Assembly (NCBI RefSeq): GCF_001949145.1
Contig: NW_019091358.1
Coordinates: 3,012,747 to 3,076,746, forward strand
From: Acanthaster planci
Taxonomy: Eukaryota; Echinodermata; Asteroidea; Valvatida; Acanthasteridae
DNA: 64,000 bases
Direction of reading: 5' to 3'
Positions 38,251 through 49,576 of this stretch are shown here, in pieces; positions within the stretch are counted from its first letter, which is position 1; each line of letters starts with the position of its first letter. The notes beneath the pieces are model-generated. The model was given only the letters and a program-made list of their open reading frames with translations. It ran no database searches and was not told where the DNA came from. A program made the translations under genes and the position numbers.

Positions 38251-38290
38251 ATGGTGCACTGATGTCTTTGAGCTGATGGATTGGAAAATA

Positions 38291-38360
38291 GGTGTGGGTG
38301 GTGGGGTTTTTGGGGGGGGAGGTTTTTGGTTTTTTTGGGGGGGTGGTGTTTTTTTTTGCT
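38291..38360 (+). repeat. G/T-rich low-complexity tract, possible G-quadruplex
   Basis: The tract has runs GGG, GGGG, GGGGGGGG, GG and GGGGGGG separated by T-rich spacers on the + strand. At least four G runs of three or more occur within about 60 bases, which fits an irregular quadruplex-forming tract. Confidence 0.7.
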
Positions 38361-38599
38361 TTCTTTCTGTGGGGGATAACTTAATGTATGTTCAAGCAGG
38401 AGCAATGATTTGATTGGCTATCCCGTGATCTTCCTTGTTATGAGCCATTTGGTTATTAGTCATGCATAGAGGTGTACTCTTTGTCACTGGATACCACTGT
38501 TTGCTCAATAATGAGATAGCCGTGTAGGTCATGTAATTATTCATCCAAACGATATGTGGTCTGCGTGTATTGTTCACAGTGCCTTTGTTTTGTCTCTGT

Positions 38600-38849
38600 G
38601 TCATTACGTGAGGTTGGGGCACAATTTGTGATGGTGTCCTTGTTTATTATGGGTAAATTTTACCGTCTGTCATGACCTGTAGAATAGATCATTTTCTCTG
38701 TAATAATAACACACCTGTGTATACAGCTTTGCAATATGATTAACAATGTCAATTTGGAATCCACATGCAGGGGAATAGCTGTTCAGTTTTACAGAACCCA
38801 TGTAACAATTGACACCATCACAAATTGTGCCCCAACCTCATGGAATGAC
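38600..38849. mobile_element. MITE with about 40-bp terminal inverted repeats
   Basis: The left end (GTCATTACGTGAGGTTGGGG) continues through CACAATTTGTGATGGTGTC and is answered at the right end by GACACCATCACAAATTGTGC and CCCAACCTCATGGAATGAC. The arms differ at only two or three of about 39 positions. The unit is 250 bp with no coding frame. No target duplication is evident. Confidence 0.85.
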
Positions 38850-41134
38850 CCCTCTCCGAAATGTGGGCATTCTGACTTCTTTTTGTTTTTTCTCTCTTAA
38901 TTTTGTAGCAAATTTGTAGTTGTGTGAAATTCCCAGTCTCTTTCAGGAGATATGTGAGTTTTGATTGCAGTAGCATGACAAAGGGATGATTTCTGAGTTG
39001 AAAATGGTAACGATTTAACTGGCTTTATGAGTTAAGTGTCGGTTTGTTTTTCTTGCGCTGTCTTCAGGTTATACTTCATAGTCCCTTATTTTCTATCCGT
39101 AACAAATATCTCCCTCTGCAGAAGGGTCATCTTTTGTCCTTTCGGGGTTTTGTTTCTTAAAGTATTTTGCATTTCACCACACTCAGTGCTTATTTTAGAG
39201 TTTGTGACATTTTTCTCCTAGCTACTAATCAAAGTTCATTTTTTGTCAAACATTCATTCCACACACAAAATACTAAGCAAAATGGTTATTGATTTAACCT
39301 TTAAGAATAAACTTCAGTCAATATTTTCATAGCAAGGGAAAGTTTTTGTGGCTCAGCTGTCTTTGTAAACGTGGTCAATCTGCTGGTATTTGTGGTTGAC
39401 ATGAGGCATTCAAACCTGGCCTATAAAATGTCAGGTGTTATGCAAATATGTCATTAAACAGTTTTGCTGGTATATGTTTGTTCTGTTGGACCACATCCAA
39501 GGCAGGAAGGTAACCAACTGTATCTGTCCCCAGAGACATTCAGTGCATGGGAATTATGAGAGGACACTACGAATTTCGTCCAAGGACGTAGTTTGTTTTA
39601 TAATATTAATAACAATACTTGTTGGGTTTTGCCGCGTCATGTTTTTGCGTTGTTACAGTTGTGTGCCAAGAGTTATAAATGAAGCCCGAGATTATTTGAC
39701 AACCATTACTAGGTGGCTGGGATTTGTGCATGATGAATTATGCCATCCTGTGTATCATAATTATCATTTACATGATCAGACTACATGTATGTTACTCTAC
39801 CAGTTTTCGAATGAGAAAAATTTCCTTGACTCATTGAAAGTTAATGGTTGACAGGATTTGTTCATCTTTTCACAATTGTTTCAACATGTGTTGAAAGTTA
39901 CACACCTTTCCAAGATTTCTGTATTGTGGTGTGTGTTTGTTTTGTTTTTATTTAGAAATACATATTATTCATTTCCTTGTTTACGCTTGGCATATTTCTA
40001 GTTTCAAAGCAGGTTTTTACACAGTTTCAAAACTGGTTTGCGTGTTTTTTTCTGTATCTGTCAAAATCCGGAGTATGAAACTTGTTAGTTAATTTATTCC
40101 ATTTTAGCAATCTTACCATACCCGCCAGCGGACAGTATTCCACACAAAGGTTACATCACCCCTGGTGCTGCTGCATGTTGGTTTAATCCCTTGGCCTGGT
40201 TGAATCCCTTAGCCCTTGTAGGGGTTAGAGAATATTTACCCAGTGTCAGATGACGCCCCCCCAAAAAAGCTTATGTATAGCCCCTTCAATATTTTGGGGG
40301 TTACATTAAAAAAGGATTGCTGCTGGATATTGTGCGTATAATTAGTAGCGGCTGTTGTGTTCATGTGAAGTAATCGTTCCCCCCCCCCCACACACACACA
40401 CTGCAATTTTCACCCTTAGCTCTTAGCTTCTCGGTTGCGTGATCAGACCCTGGGCTTGAAAACAGCCCCAAGGTCCCCCCTCAACTCACAGCCCTCCCCC
40501 TCTCAGAATCTACTGGCATCACATTTTTGTACTCTGCCAGATTTTGAGGGGTTTTGGGAGGTTTGTTTAGTCCCGGTTCCTTTGTCTGCTCGGTTACATG
40601 CAAATGTTCTATTGATATTTTGGCATCGGATTTCCTTTGAAGACTCATCCTGCACACTTCTTTAAACAACTGAAGAGGGGTGAAAATACTGTGGGGATGA
40701 GCTCACCTTACCGCAGGAATATCAAGAAGGCCTATCACTTTACATGCATGCTGCACGAGGCCCCTAGACCCCTCAAAATAACAAATATTTGTTCTGCACT
40801 GTACTTCCTGCAGAAGGGCAGCTGATATGATAATCACCGGTTTTCTCTGTAAATGCATCAGGACTGTGCTATTCTTTTGTCATGGTGATTGATTCTGCGG
40901 GATCTGAAACCTCTTTGACAGTAAAGACTTGTACCGTAAAGGAAGGCCTACCTCTAAACATCAATTCGTTGTCTGGATGAAAATGGGATTGAATTTAGGG
41001 AGGTAACAAGATGAAGGACTCAGCTTTACCTTCGCTGTCCCTTGTATACGTTGTAATCGGAATGTTACAGCTAACTTAAGATTATACAAATAACTCCAAC
41101 TATATCTTCAATTTGTACTTCTCATATTTTGTAG
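38850..41134. other. Intergenic or intron, nothing recognised
   Basis: A 138-codon + frame at 39435-39851 is unrecognised and AT-rich. C-rich plus CA repeat at 40380-40401. No other structure was seen. Confidence 0.45.
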
Positions 41135-41200
41135 GAAAATGTTTTTGATGGCTCCAAGAACCAGCTGTCCATCTCAAAGTCAACCATGCTTCATAGTTAA
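41135..41200 (+). CDS. Candidate terminal coding exon of an unrecognised transcript
   Basis: After an acceptor (catattttgtag) the phase-0 frame reads ENVFDGSKNQLSISKSTMLH, one more Ser, then TAA at 41198-41200. The composition is hydrophilic and tail-like. It is phase-0 compatible with 33681-33722. A tandem repeat and an AATAAA (41767-41772) follow, so 41135 to about 41790 could be a 3' terminal exon. I do not recognise the peptide. It might instead be an untranslated exon or chance. Confidence 0.33.
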   Translation, partial: ENVFDGSKNQLSISKSTMLHS

Positions 41201-41208
41201 CTGACTAA

Positions 41209-41545
41209 TCTACTCCAAGTAACATTATCAAAAGACAACAACTCAACGTGGATAGCGTCACCAGCTCAACCAATCCACTTTGATAAGCACTGTCAAGCAA
41301 CAAGTCCACTCAGAGTAACACCATCAGAGGTCAACTACTCCTTTTGGATACCATCATCAGGTTTAATAAGCAGTCCACTCAGATAGCGTCATCAGGTCAG
41401 CCAATCCCCTTGGAGAACACAGCCAAGATTAACCAGTCAAGTGCAAAACGCCACCAAGGCAGCCCATCCACCTTGCTGAGAATGCAGCCAAGCTGCTCAT
41501 TCCAATGGATAGCTTCACCAAGTCAGCCTATCTACTCAGAGCCAA
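41209..41545 (+). repeat. Degenerate tandem repeat, unit about 32 bp
   Basis: About ten units of 30-35 bases follow the pattern CACT-TGGATAGC-TCACCAGGTCA-CCAATC. Examples are GTGGATAGCGTCACCAGCTC near 41248, CTCAGATAGCGTCATCAGGT near 41378 and ATGGATAGCTTCACCAAGTC near 41506, each closed by C(A/T)(A/T)TC. Unit length is not a multiple of three and varies, so it is not a coding repeat. Spacers are not unique and repeats not conserved, so it is not CRISPR. Confidence 0.8.
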
Positions 41546-41766
41546 AATAGTTCCTGGGAATCATACCAGAGAGTCAGCTTGTCCACTTTGCTTGCACTAG
41601 GTCACAAAGCATAGAACTAAAGAGCCAAGCCTTTCCACCCAGACAGCGGAAGGGGAGTCAACATACTGATGATCAAACAGCTTAACACTGCCTTTTAATG
41701 TGAATAGCACCAAAAAGACTGCAAAGCAACTCAGACAGATCCAAAATGCAATAATGTCAGGTGAAA

Positions 41767-41772
41767 AATAAA
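41767..41772 (+). terminator. Candidate polyadenylation signal
   Basis: AATAAA lies 567 bases after the stop of the 41135 exon candidate. Its relevance depends on that exon being real. Confidence 0.25.
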
Positions 41773-41775
41773 ATT

Positions 41776-42945
41776 ATGAGTCCTCTCGGAAGGAGCTTGG
41801 ATAGACTTTCAGGATTGACTAAATTTATTTCTATGTAGAATTGAAAATTGAACACAGGGATGTTCTGTGACCGATGTGTCAGTTGTAGATTCAATGCGGA
41901 ATATCAGGAGAGGCATTGTGAGAATCAAACTGTCAGTTTTCGGTGGAATTTCTTTTCCCAATCTGCAGAACTCCATGACTAGCTCAGTGATGAATCTTCA
42001 CCCCATATAAAAAAAAATCCACCAATTGTCAACTGTTTTAGAAATTTTTCCACCTGAAAGAAGTGACGTACCAAAAATCAGAATGTCTGTGGTCAACCTC
42101 ATGCAGCTTTATCTATATCAGATAAAAGATACTGGCCTTGTTTTATTGTGTTAATGCAACAGAAAACCCTGTTAGTAATAATCTGCTTTCAATCAAAAGC
42201 TGAGTTAGACCCAGAAGGGATAGGCAACAGATGCAAAACAGAGCACCGTCATAATTATTAACATATCTACTATCAGGAGCAAATTTGGAAAATATCCAAT
42301 TTTTTTATAGATAAGGCAGAAATATTTTGAATTTTTTTTTTTCTGTCACAACATCAACTTAAAATGCTGTGAAGAGGCTTTTTTTACGGTAGAAAAAAAA
42401 GGAAATGGTCGTTCCTGCTTGTAGCACATCCTGAAACCTACCCTGCAATTTAACTCATCGTAAATTGCAGGTGCACTTAGGTTGTCACATGAAGCCATCA
42501 AAAACCTGGCTATGTTGAGCCCCCCCAAGAAAAAAAAAAACAGAAAAATCGCCTCTTGAAAATTAATGCCTTGATCTTCGCCTGTCATGCCCGGCATGCT
42601 ATGGGGTTTTACTGTCTGATGGAAAATAATGGCCCATGTACCAGCACAAATGCCCACTGTCTCATCTGTGTTGTCAGTGCCCAGCCAAAAAAGGGGAACG
42701 GGGGCTTTGACTGCTTCAGTTTGCAAAAGAATTTTTACACCCAATGATAATTACTTGTTTTGTTTGCCTTTTTTGTTCCCCTGGCTTTCTTCCATATCAG
42801 GGTAGTGAGGGCTGGGTTAGTTGCATGAAATGGTTTTTCAGTAGGGAAGTGGATCTTTCTGTCATGTCATTTTTTTCTAGGTTAACTTGATAGCTGATAA
42901 GTCCTCAGAATGAGGTCCTTAAATCTTGGTCCTCAGATCCTTGGA
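41776..42945. other. Intergenic, no gene supported
   Basis: AT-rich with T and A tracts near 42300, 42332-42342 and 42527-42541. A 132-codon minus frame covers 42346-42744 but is unrecognised and crosses homopolymers. Confidence 0.5.
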
Positions 42946-43191
42946 CAGGTGCAGATCCAGAATGGGGCAGGGAGTCAACCCCCCACACCCTGACAAAGAA
43001 ATATGTATATATTTAAACTGGAATAACAATTATTGTAATAATAAAAAGATGCCATCCTCTAAGGATTATTCTCTAGTCTTTAGTAACAGTGTAATGCATT
43101 TGAATATGTGTCTACCTATCCACAACATTTGGACATACAAAAACCTCTTAGGGGCCTGACCCCCCTTGAACTATTCCTAGATCCACCCCTG
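42946..43191. mobile_element. MITE with 5-bp target duplication TTGGA
   Basis: The ends are imperfect inverted repeats: CAGGTGCAGATCCAGAAT on the left and ATTCCTAGATCCACCCCTG on the right, the latter being the reverse complement of CAGGGGTGGATCTAGGAAT. The element is flanked directly by TTGGA at 42941-42945 and 43192-43196, the expected target-site duplication. Just inside the ends are C-rich/G-rich stretches typical of CAGGGGCGGATCC-type elements. It is 246 bp and noncoding. Confidence 0.9.
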
Positions 43192-44223
43192 TTGGACTCT
43201 TTTCGGGAGGTCTGTGTTAGAAGTGATGTTCAGAGTTTAGGGAAAAATGTCTTTTAATTCTTGCCTCTGAGGTGTTAGTATTGCAAAAAGGTCGTTGACT
43301 GGTCTTCAAGCTTGATCGAGCAGCACCTTGACAGTGTCATCCATGTGATTGTCAGGTTTATCTATCAAGTCCAACATCCTCTCTGAGAATATAGTTCTTC
43401 CGAGGTCAAAGTCTCAGTCCTTTAACGACGAGTCGAAATTGTGCCAAGTTGAAAGTCAAGTGTAACGGAAAGGGGCTTTATCATCCTGAGCAGTCCGAGC
43501 CTGAACATGGGGATTCTAACCATTCTGAAGCATATTGTTAGTGTCTTCTGTTTGAATGAGACGTGCAGAGCTCAACAATTATATTCTTGTAGCCATTGCG
43601 ATATGTACAAGTTTACAATACAACTTAAAACAGTGGAATAAAACTATTCTGTGTATTTGAGCTGTATATTTTGCATCATAGATTTGTCCATAATTTATTT
43701 ATATATTTTCTGTGAAAGCTGTCCTGTATAGAGTGGCATCGACCAAAAGGGTAATATGATGTGTTTCAGTATTGGTTAATTTGATGCATTGGACAGCCCT
43801 TACAGCTTAACAGCGAAGCTGCGATTTTTGAAAAACACTTTAGCTCACTTTACAGAAATCTCATCTCATAAAAAAAAAATGATTATAAGATCACCGCAAC
43901 AAAAATCTTGGGTTGTCATTGAGAAATCAAAGTCGTTGGTTGAGTTTGTTATGGAGACAGCTGGCTCATTTTGATTGACTGTGTATCCTGTTTGGATGGA
44001 GAAAATTATGCTGCATGCGAGAGGTGTTGTTCAAAATGAAGCCAGAGCTATTGTTTGAGAATTGAGACATAATTACTTGTAACTCATTCCAGTGCTGTTC
44101 TAGTTCAGTGAAGTTATGTTTGCATTGGTGACATCATGCGTTTTCATATTACTAGCTTAATGTCATTGTTTGTTTTTCAACTCTCGTCAGTGATGTTCGA
44201 AATTATGCTCTTCTGCTACCCCT

Positions 44224-44284
44224 CCACACCCACCCACCCATCACAACCCATCCACCCATCACACCCCATCCACCCATCACACCC
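44224..44284. repeat. 18-bp minisatellite, about 3.4 units
   Basis: CCCATCACA-type junctions recur at 44241, 44259 and 44277, exactly 18 bases apart. The unit is approximately CACACCCCATCCACCCAT. It is short and probably unstable. Confidence 0.9.
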
Positions 44285-45155
44285 AGAGTGTCCTATGTCA
44301 CAGATGTACCTGTGGTAGAGAAAGGTGTTCAGAGTGTCCTGGCTCAGTCGCCCAATTTGAAAGCTGAATACCTCTCCTTTTTCTCTTTCCACTCCTTCTC
44401 AAGCAGATTGGCCATCCCAAATATGATGTGATAATGTTTGGGACGAGCCTTATATTTCATCATTCTCAATTAAAGATTACTAAGCATGTTTTCTTGCCAA
44501 TATATGGCTGCTCAAAGCAGCTTTCTGGACTTTGCACTGTAGCCTCAGAAATATTGTTTCCATTTACAAAAATAACTTAATATCAAAACGGGCCCCCGTG
44601 CGTTATGCAACAAAGCTGGGGTTGAGTCTTGTTGCTGGTGTTCGATTAGCCTAGTCTTGTCTCCTGAGGGCTCTCTCCTGGCATTGTCTTGATCTCAAGG
44701 AAAAAAAGACCATGAGTGTAGTTGACAGGCAGGATACCCCACATGGGAAATGCATTAATATTAGTGCAAGCTGTGGCGGGTACACGTGAGTAGGCGTCTA
44801 ATTTCTCATCTATATTATGGTTCACCGCTGCGGACTTGGGGAGACGCTGTCCCCGGTGACTGCCGAAACCGCTGAAGGCTTGTAACGGGCAAAATGTCAA
44901 AGTTGATGCCTCTGAAACGGCAGGACCTCGGGGCAAAATTTGCTCCCCAACGCGAAACGGGAAATGCGCTGGTTGTTTCCCAAATCCCGCCTGTCAGCCA
45001 GGGATTCGGGATGAAATTTGATTGAATTTAAATGAAATTTCCCCGTGGAATTTGGCGCTCTCCTTTTTTCTCTCCCCTCGGTTTTTCCTCCACTCCAAAG
45101 TCTGGCAAGATTAAAGATTTTGTGCGCAGGCGTTGAGGTGACACATTTTGTGTGT

Positions 45156-45157
<2 letters not shown>

Positions 45158-45185
<28 letters not shown>
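45158..45185. repeat. Homopolymer T, 28 bases
   Basis: An uninterrupted T run. Its length may be inaccurate in the assembly. Confidence 0.95.
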
Positions 45186-45189
<4 letters not shown>

Positions 45190-46577
45190 CTCTGCACCCA
45201 CAGCGCTACACATCACCGACGGGTCGCACCGTTCTCAGATTGGAAAAGTGAAAGCGAAGATCGCGCCTGTTGATAGAATTGTTTCTGCATGCGTCTGTGC
45301 TGGTGACACGGGTGCTGTGGTGCCCTTGTCTGACCAGCCAATCAGCGCAAGGCAGTTATCAGAGGTCTGTTGCGTTTACATCCAATCCTGGAGTTGGATA
45401 ATCACTCAAAATCTGAATTTTCAAGCAGATAACTGTAAGACCGAGGTGATTCTCAGTATCAAATACGCATTTTTGTTTGGTTTGGTTTAATTTAGTTCAA
45501 AGAATTGGTAATGGTGTCATGAAATCAGCACGTTGGTCAGTTTCAGTAATAATGATGAAGAGCAAAAGCTCACTTGGTCAGTTTTCTCGTTACTCAAATT
45601 TAAGCAGTGTTAAACAGTTATATAAAACTCGTTTTTCACCGTTCGCAGCTCCTCCAAATTGTCCGATGATCAGCCTTTTGGTCTGTGTAGCAGCAACATG
45701 TTTGTTCAGTTCCCATCCGTACCATCCCATCCCACTCTACCCCACCCCGAAGTCTGGCCGTCATCAGTACGCCACAACACCTCGCCTATTGATTGGTGGT
45801 TCGTTCGGTGGGCATGCAATCCGTATTTGTCCCGGCCGCGCCTCCTCCACCGCCCGCAATCAAATTGCAAGGAGCATAAACCCCGTGTACCCGAGGTAGT
45901 CTTTTAATTTGTTCAGCATCGATTTGGGAAGAATGGAGCAACCGTCATCTATCCAATCCACGGGAGCTGTGCACGGGGCGTATATGATTACGACTGCACG
46001 CCAAAGTACACGCGAGATTCGAGATGGAAATCACTAGATAATCGACAGACTGCTCCCCTGCCTATACATACATGAAGCGGAAATCGCGACCACATAAAGT
46101 AGACCGTTAAGAGTATTGGCGGTTTAACTGAAAAACGTTTGAAAATTGGTGGCCGTGGTGAAACACTGTCCTTCCAAAATCAGGCCCCGTATTATTGACA
46201 CCCTGGATATTTTTTCCTTCAATTTGTGACAAAATATGAATAGGGCTATGTATTACCAGTACCTTTGAAAGTTCCAGCCTTGTTATTTTTTTACTATTAT
46301 TATTTGGCCACTTAATGATTGGACCCACTTTTTGTGTCTTTATGTGTCCGTTTCAGAAAATGTTAACTGTCTTACAAGGCTAATATTACCATTACATGTA
46401 CATTCCAGGCCGTGTAAAAAATGGAATAAAATTTATTTTTGAAAATAAAATTCTCCCGTCGCTTCTTTAAAAAAAATCTTAATCGCAAAATTTCATACCT
46501 CGTGTTTTCTTGTGCAGATTTTCAGTATTTCGAATCCTAGTGCACTTTGACAGCTCCATTTAGATGCAAAGTATTGT

Positions 46578-46602
46578 AAAAAAAAAAAAAAAAAAAAAAA
46601 AA
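46578..46602. repeat. Homopolymer A, 25 bases
   Basis: An uninterrupted A run followed by GAGAAGAAAAGAAAAG. It could be a retroelement tail, but no element body was recognised upstream. Confidence 0.95.
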
Positions 46603-46932
46603 GAGAAGAAAAGAAAAGTGTCAAGAAAATTGGAAGAATCGATCTTCAGGGGCCTCCTCCCTTTTAAATCGGCCAAGAAACCATATACATTTTTTCATTT
46701 TGCCTATATGGCTGGCAATTTCTTTTATTAAATTGTGGAAAAATAACTACGAATAGAATATTCAAATCAAATATTCACAGTATTATGTTATGACGCAGCC
46801 CCCACATCTGGTTTGTAATCCTAAGGCAATATGATAAAAGATACTCCAGTGGTGTAATTGCCCGAAGAGTTTTATCAAAAGGAGCAAATAGTAAACTGTG
46901 CGGCGACTATTTCCCTCACGAAAACAGCAATG

Positions 46933-47009
46933 TTGACGGAACCTTTTCATGTCATAGCTGCCTACTTTTTTTTTGACGGAACCTTTTCATGTCATAGCTG
47001 CCTACTTTT
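46933..47009. repeat. Exact 40-bp tandem duplication
   Basis: TTGACGGAACCTTTTCATGT starts at 46933 and again at 46973. The copies are identical for 37 bases, down to the T run that ends each. Perfect identity in otherwise diverged DNA suggests a recent slippage event or an assembly artefact. Confidence 0.95.
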
Positions 47010-47219
47010 GTATTATAAAATTAATGAATAGGGTGGAAAATTGTTTACCGCAAGATACAAGGAACACCAAAGAAAAAATCGTTTAAATTTTAGATGAATC
47101 CACTTCGGTAACGTGTTGTTGAACAGCGATAGTACGACCACATATTTCAGCTGGCAGCTAGGAATCGACACGTTTAATATTGCAGTCCCGTATTTCGCAA
47201 ATGCCAGTTTGAGCAAGTC

Positions 47220-49552
47220 ACCGTAAGAATTAATGAGATGTATTAAGGTTGACCAATAGAAAAAGCGCGCTCACGATCGACAACAATTAAGCCACTCCCA
47301 TCACTGCAATTCCCGGCAAATAGCACGCAAGTAACACTCGAGGTCTCTGCTATGCATGTGGATTGTGCCGTGTATAAACGGCTGTTGTCTGATCTCGCCG
47401 AGATCCGTGACTGGTTCGAATTTCAGGTCTGCCCGTTACGAAAGCGCCCCTTTGTACCGCTAGAATTTTTCTAACCCCTTGATGATATATTTCCTCCGTC
47501 TGTTTGGCTCGTCACCAACTGCTGATTGTCAGAGCTGGTGACTCCGTAATGACATGGCTGGATGCATGGGGGGCCAGAGTTGCAAGGCTCCATGTTCAAA
47601 TGGCGAGAAATAAGCGCGCGGGAGTATAATAAACTACAGATTATGAATGCATCGGCGGAAAGGCTGTGTGCATTTTTTGCCTAACTTTTTTTTTCTGACC
47701 TAGGTTTTATTTGACGAGTTGCGCCAGGGGCTTTTTTTAATGCATGCCACACACTACCAAGGGTCTCAGTTCTCTGAGTGCTTGCCGGCTGGCTTCATTG
47801 TTCAATTTACTCTATTAAGGTTGACGGCTACCCTCGGCCAACGGTGTGACAAAGCAGGCGGCAAGACGGCAAACTTTTAGCCCGCCCAAGCGGTTACATT
47901 GACGATCCAGAACGCCTTGTAATAACAGATGAACCATTGGCAAATGAACGAAGAGCTGAATTGAAGCAATTTGGACTCATTGAGTCCCCAACAGAAATTT
48001 GTTTATGTAAGAAAGTGTTTTAACTCATACTGCTAAATTTTTTCATATTCGTTATTCGAAGAGTGTGTGTTGTTTATTTTCAATACAATGTCCAAAATAA
48101 ATTTAAATTCGCGAAGTTTTAGTTGCTGTGTCATTTTGTGGACTTCGATGAAATAACTTATAAATGGTGTGTATAGTTGACCTTAAATTCGAACTTTGTC
48201 ACTGATTCACCAAAAAGCAAAACGAAACTTTAAAAATGATGAATATGTAAGAGAACCGAAGAAATCGATCAAACTGAGTCAAAGGACAACTGGCAAAATA
48301 TGAAATTTTACTTTGAGCCAGTCCATGACAGTTGGTGGACTAGGCCATGTTGACAATATCACTCTCCTGCGCCGACAGGTTCGTGTTGGACTTGATACTC
48401 GTTGAATGATATTAATATTGTCAGCTATTTGAACAACTCTCGAACCATGCCCGGACTATATACGATTTCAGGTGGTAACATCGTGAATATCAAGCGCGCA
48501 AACAAGATTTGATTGGTTTGCAATCTGCACAGGCTTCACCCCCTCGCCTGGGCCCCTCGCACACCGCTGCCATGTTTTTTCATGGCTAGTCCGCATGTAC
48601 ATTACTGTAGCGCAGATGTTTATTTTTAATAAATGAGGGCGAGCGAGAGGTAGCGCCCCGCCGCACGGTTTCTGGAAGGTCTTATCATTCTAGTGTGGCA
48701 GCCAAGCCCTCAGGGGAAGGTGATAATTTTCCTTTCTTTGTGCGGGGTTGGTAATCCCGCAGGGGCCTCACTGTTTCCCTGCCCCAGCCTAAGAATACAC
48801 AGCTGACTCAAAAATCAGCTCAAAACCCGTGTACTAACAGAGTCCGCTTGCATGCCCGCATTCCGCGGATAAGTGGTGGGCGGGCCCACCGCTAATTTGT
48901 CAACGGCGGACCACGTTACCCGGCTGGGACCGATCACCGACGGGGCGTGACTATCACCCCATGCCTCGCTTTGATTGGTTAGCCTGGACAGAGTCAGCTA
49001 CTGTACACGTCTGGTCGGTGACTTGCAGCTCTGTCAGTGGTCACGTCTGATTGCTTTCAGTGATACGGCCAATCAATTATTTTCCATATATGGTTATGTC
49101 ATTTGGCTCTTTGTCGAGCGGCGTTGAGATCACTTTGTGTGTGTGGTATCTTAACAGCTTGTCTTTTTTCTCGACCATAATTCGGTGAATTTTTGCCCCT
49201 TTGCCTGATGCGAAAAACGTGAGAAATTCTGGTGGACGCCTTGAACAGCACCGCAGACGTATCCTGTGTGGGTTCCACCATGTTGTTTCGTGTTTTCTAG
49301 CAGGAATTTACATTGGGATCGTACTGTTTCCTTGGATGGTAAATAACGTTGCAGCAATTGTTGCAGTGTACACGTACATGTACAGTACATCGGGGATACG
49401 TACAGCAGCGGTACGTAGAGCGTCGCGTCGCACTGTGTGATTATACATATCGTGGAGTCCGGGACCTCATTCTGTGCGGGTCAACCAATTCGCGGGGCGA
49501 TTTCCCAGCGATTCTTTCACCTCGATCTTTTCCGGTGGATCATAATTAAGCC
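47220..49552 (+). promoter_or_regulatory. Groucho/TLE upstream region and 5' UTR
   Basis: This is the region upstream of the Groucho start codon. It becomes richer in CpG and in CCAAT-type words: GATTGGTTAG near 48972, CCAATCAATTATT near 49069, and GTCAACCAATTCG near 49483. A perfect CArG box is listed separately. No TATA box is convincingly placed, as is usual for such promoters. The 5' UTR probably starts within about the last 400 bases. Apparent frames at 49201-49549 are most likely untranslated. The transcription start is not determined. Confidence 0.5.
49084..49093. promoter_or_regulatory. Perfect CArG box (SRF-type site)
   Basis: CCATATATGG is an exact match to CC(A/T)6GG, lying 460 bases upstream of the Groucho ATG and next to an inverted CCAAT cluster. 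SRF binding to this consensus is well established; use here is inference. Confidence 0.55.
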
Positions 49553-49576
49553 ATGTACCCGCAAAGCAGACATCCG
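49553..49576 (+). CDS. TLE (groucho): Groucho/TLE coding exon 1
   Basis: The exon encodes MYPQSRHP, the canonical N-terminus of Groucho/TLE proteins (human TLE3 begins MYPQGRHP, TLE1 MFPQSRHP). The ATG has context TTAAGCCATGT. The exon ends at a consensus donor, CCG followed by gtaagt, in phase 0. Groucho/TLE is a nuclear corepressor recruited by Hes, Runx, Engrailed, Pax and TCF factors. A tiny first coding exon is usual for this family. Confidence 0.93.

Larger units (their letters stand above)
43197..46932. other. Intergenic, no gene supported
   Basis: No recognised protein. It includes an 18-bp tandem repeat, a T28 run and an A25 run (listed separately) and a GC-richer block at about 44800-45120 that may be regulatory but has no diagnostic word. 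Confidence 0.5.

Noticed and set aside
39435-39851. 138-codon + frame
   Set aside because: AT-rich chance-like composition and no recognised family.
41209-41545. Array considered as CRISPR
   Set aside because: The repeat units are diverged, without constant repeats and unique spacers, and the genome is eukaryotic.
47400-47440. tRNA-like GGTTCGAATTTC word, and similar words at 6545, 32598 and 33955
   Set aside because: No matching A box, acceptor stem or cloverleaf could be laid out around any of them.
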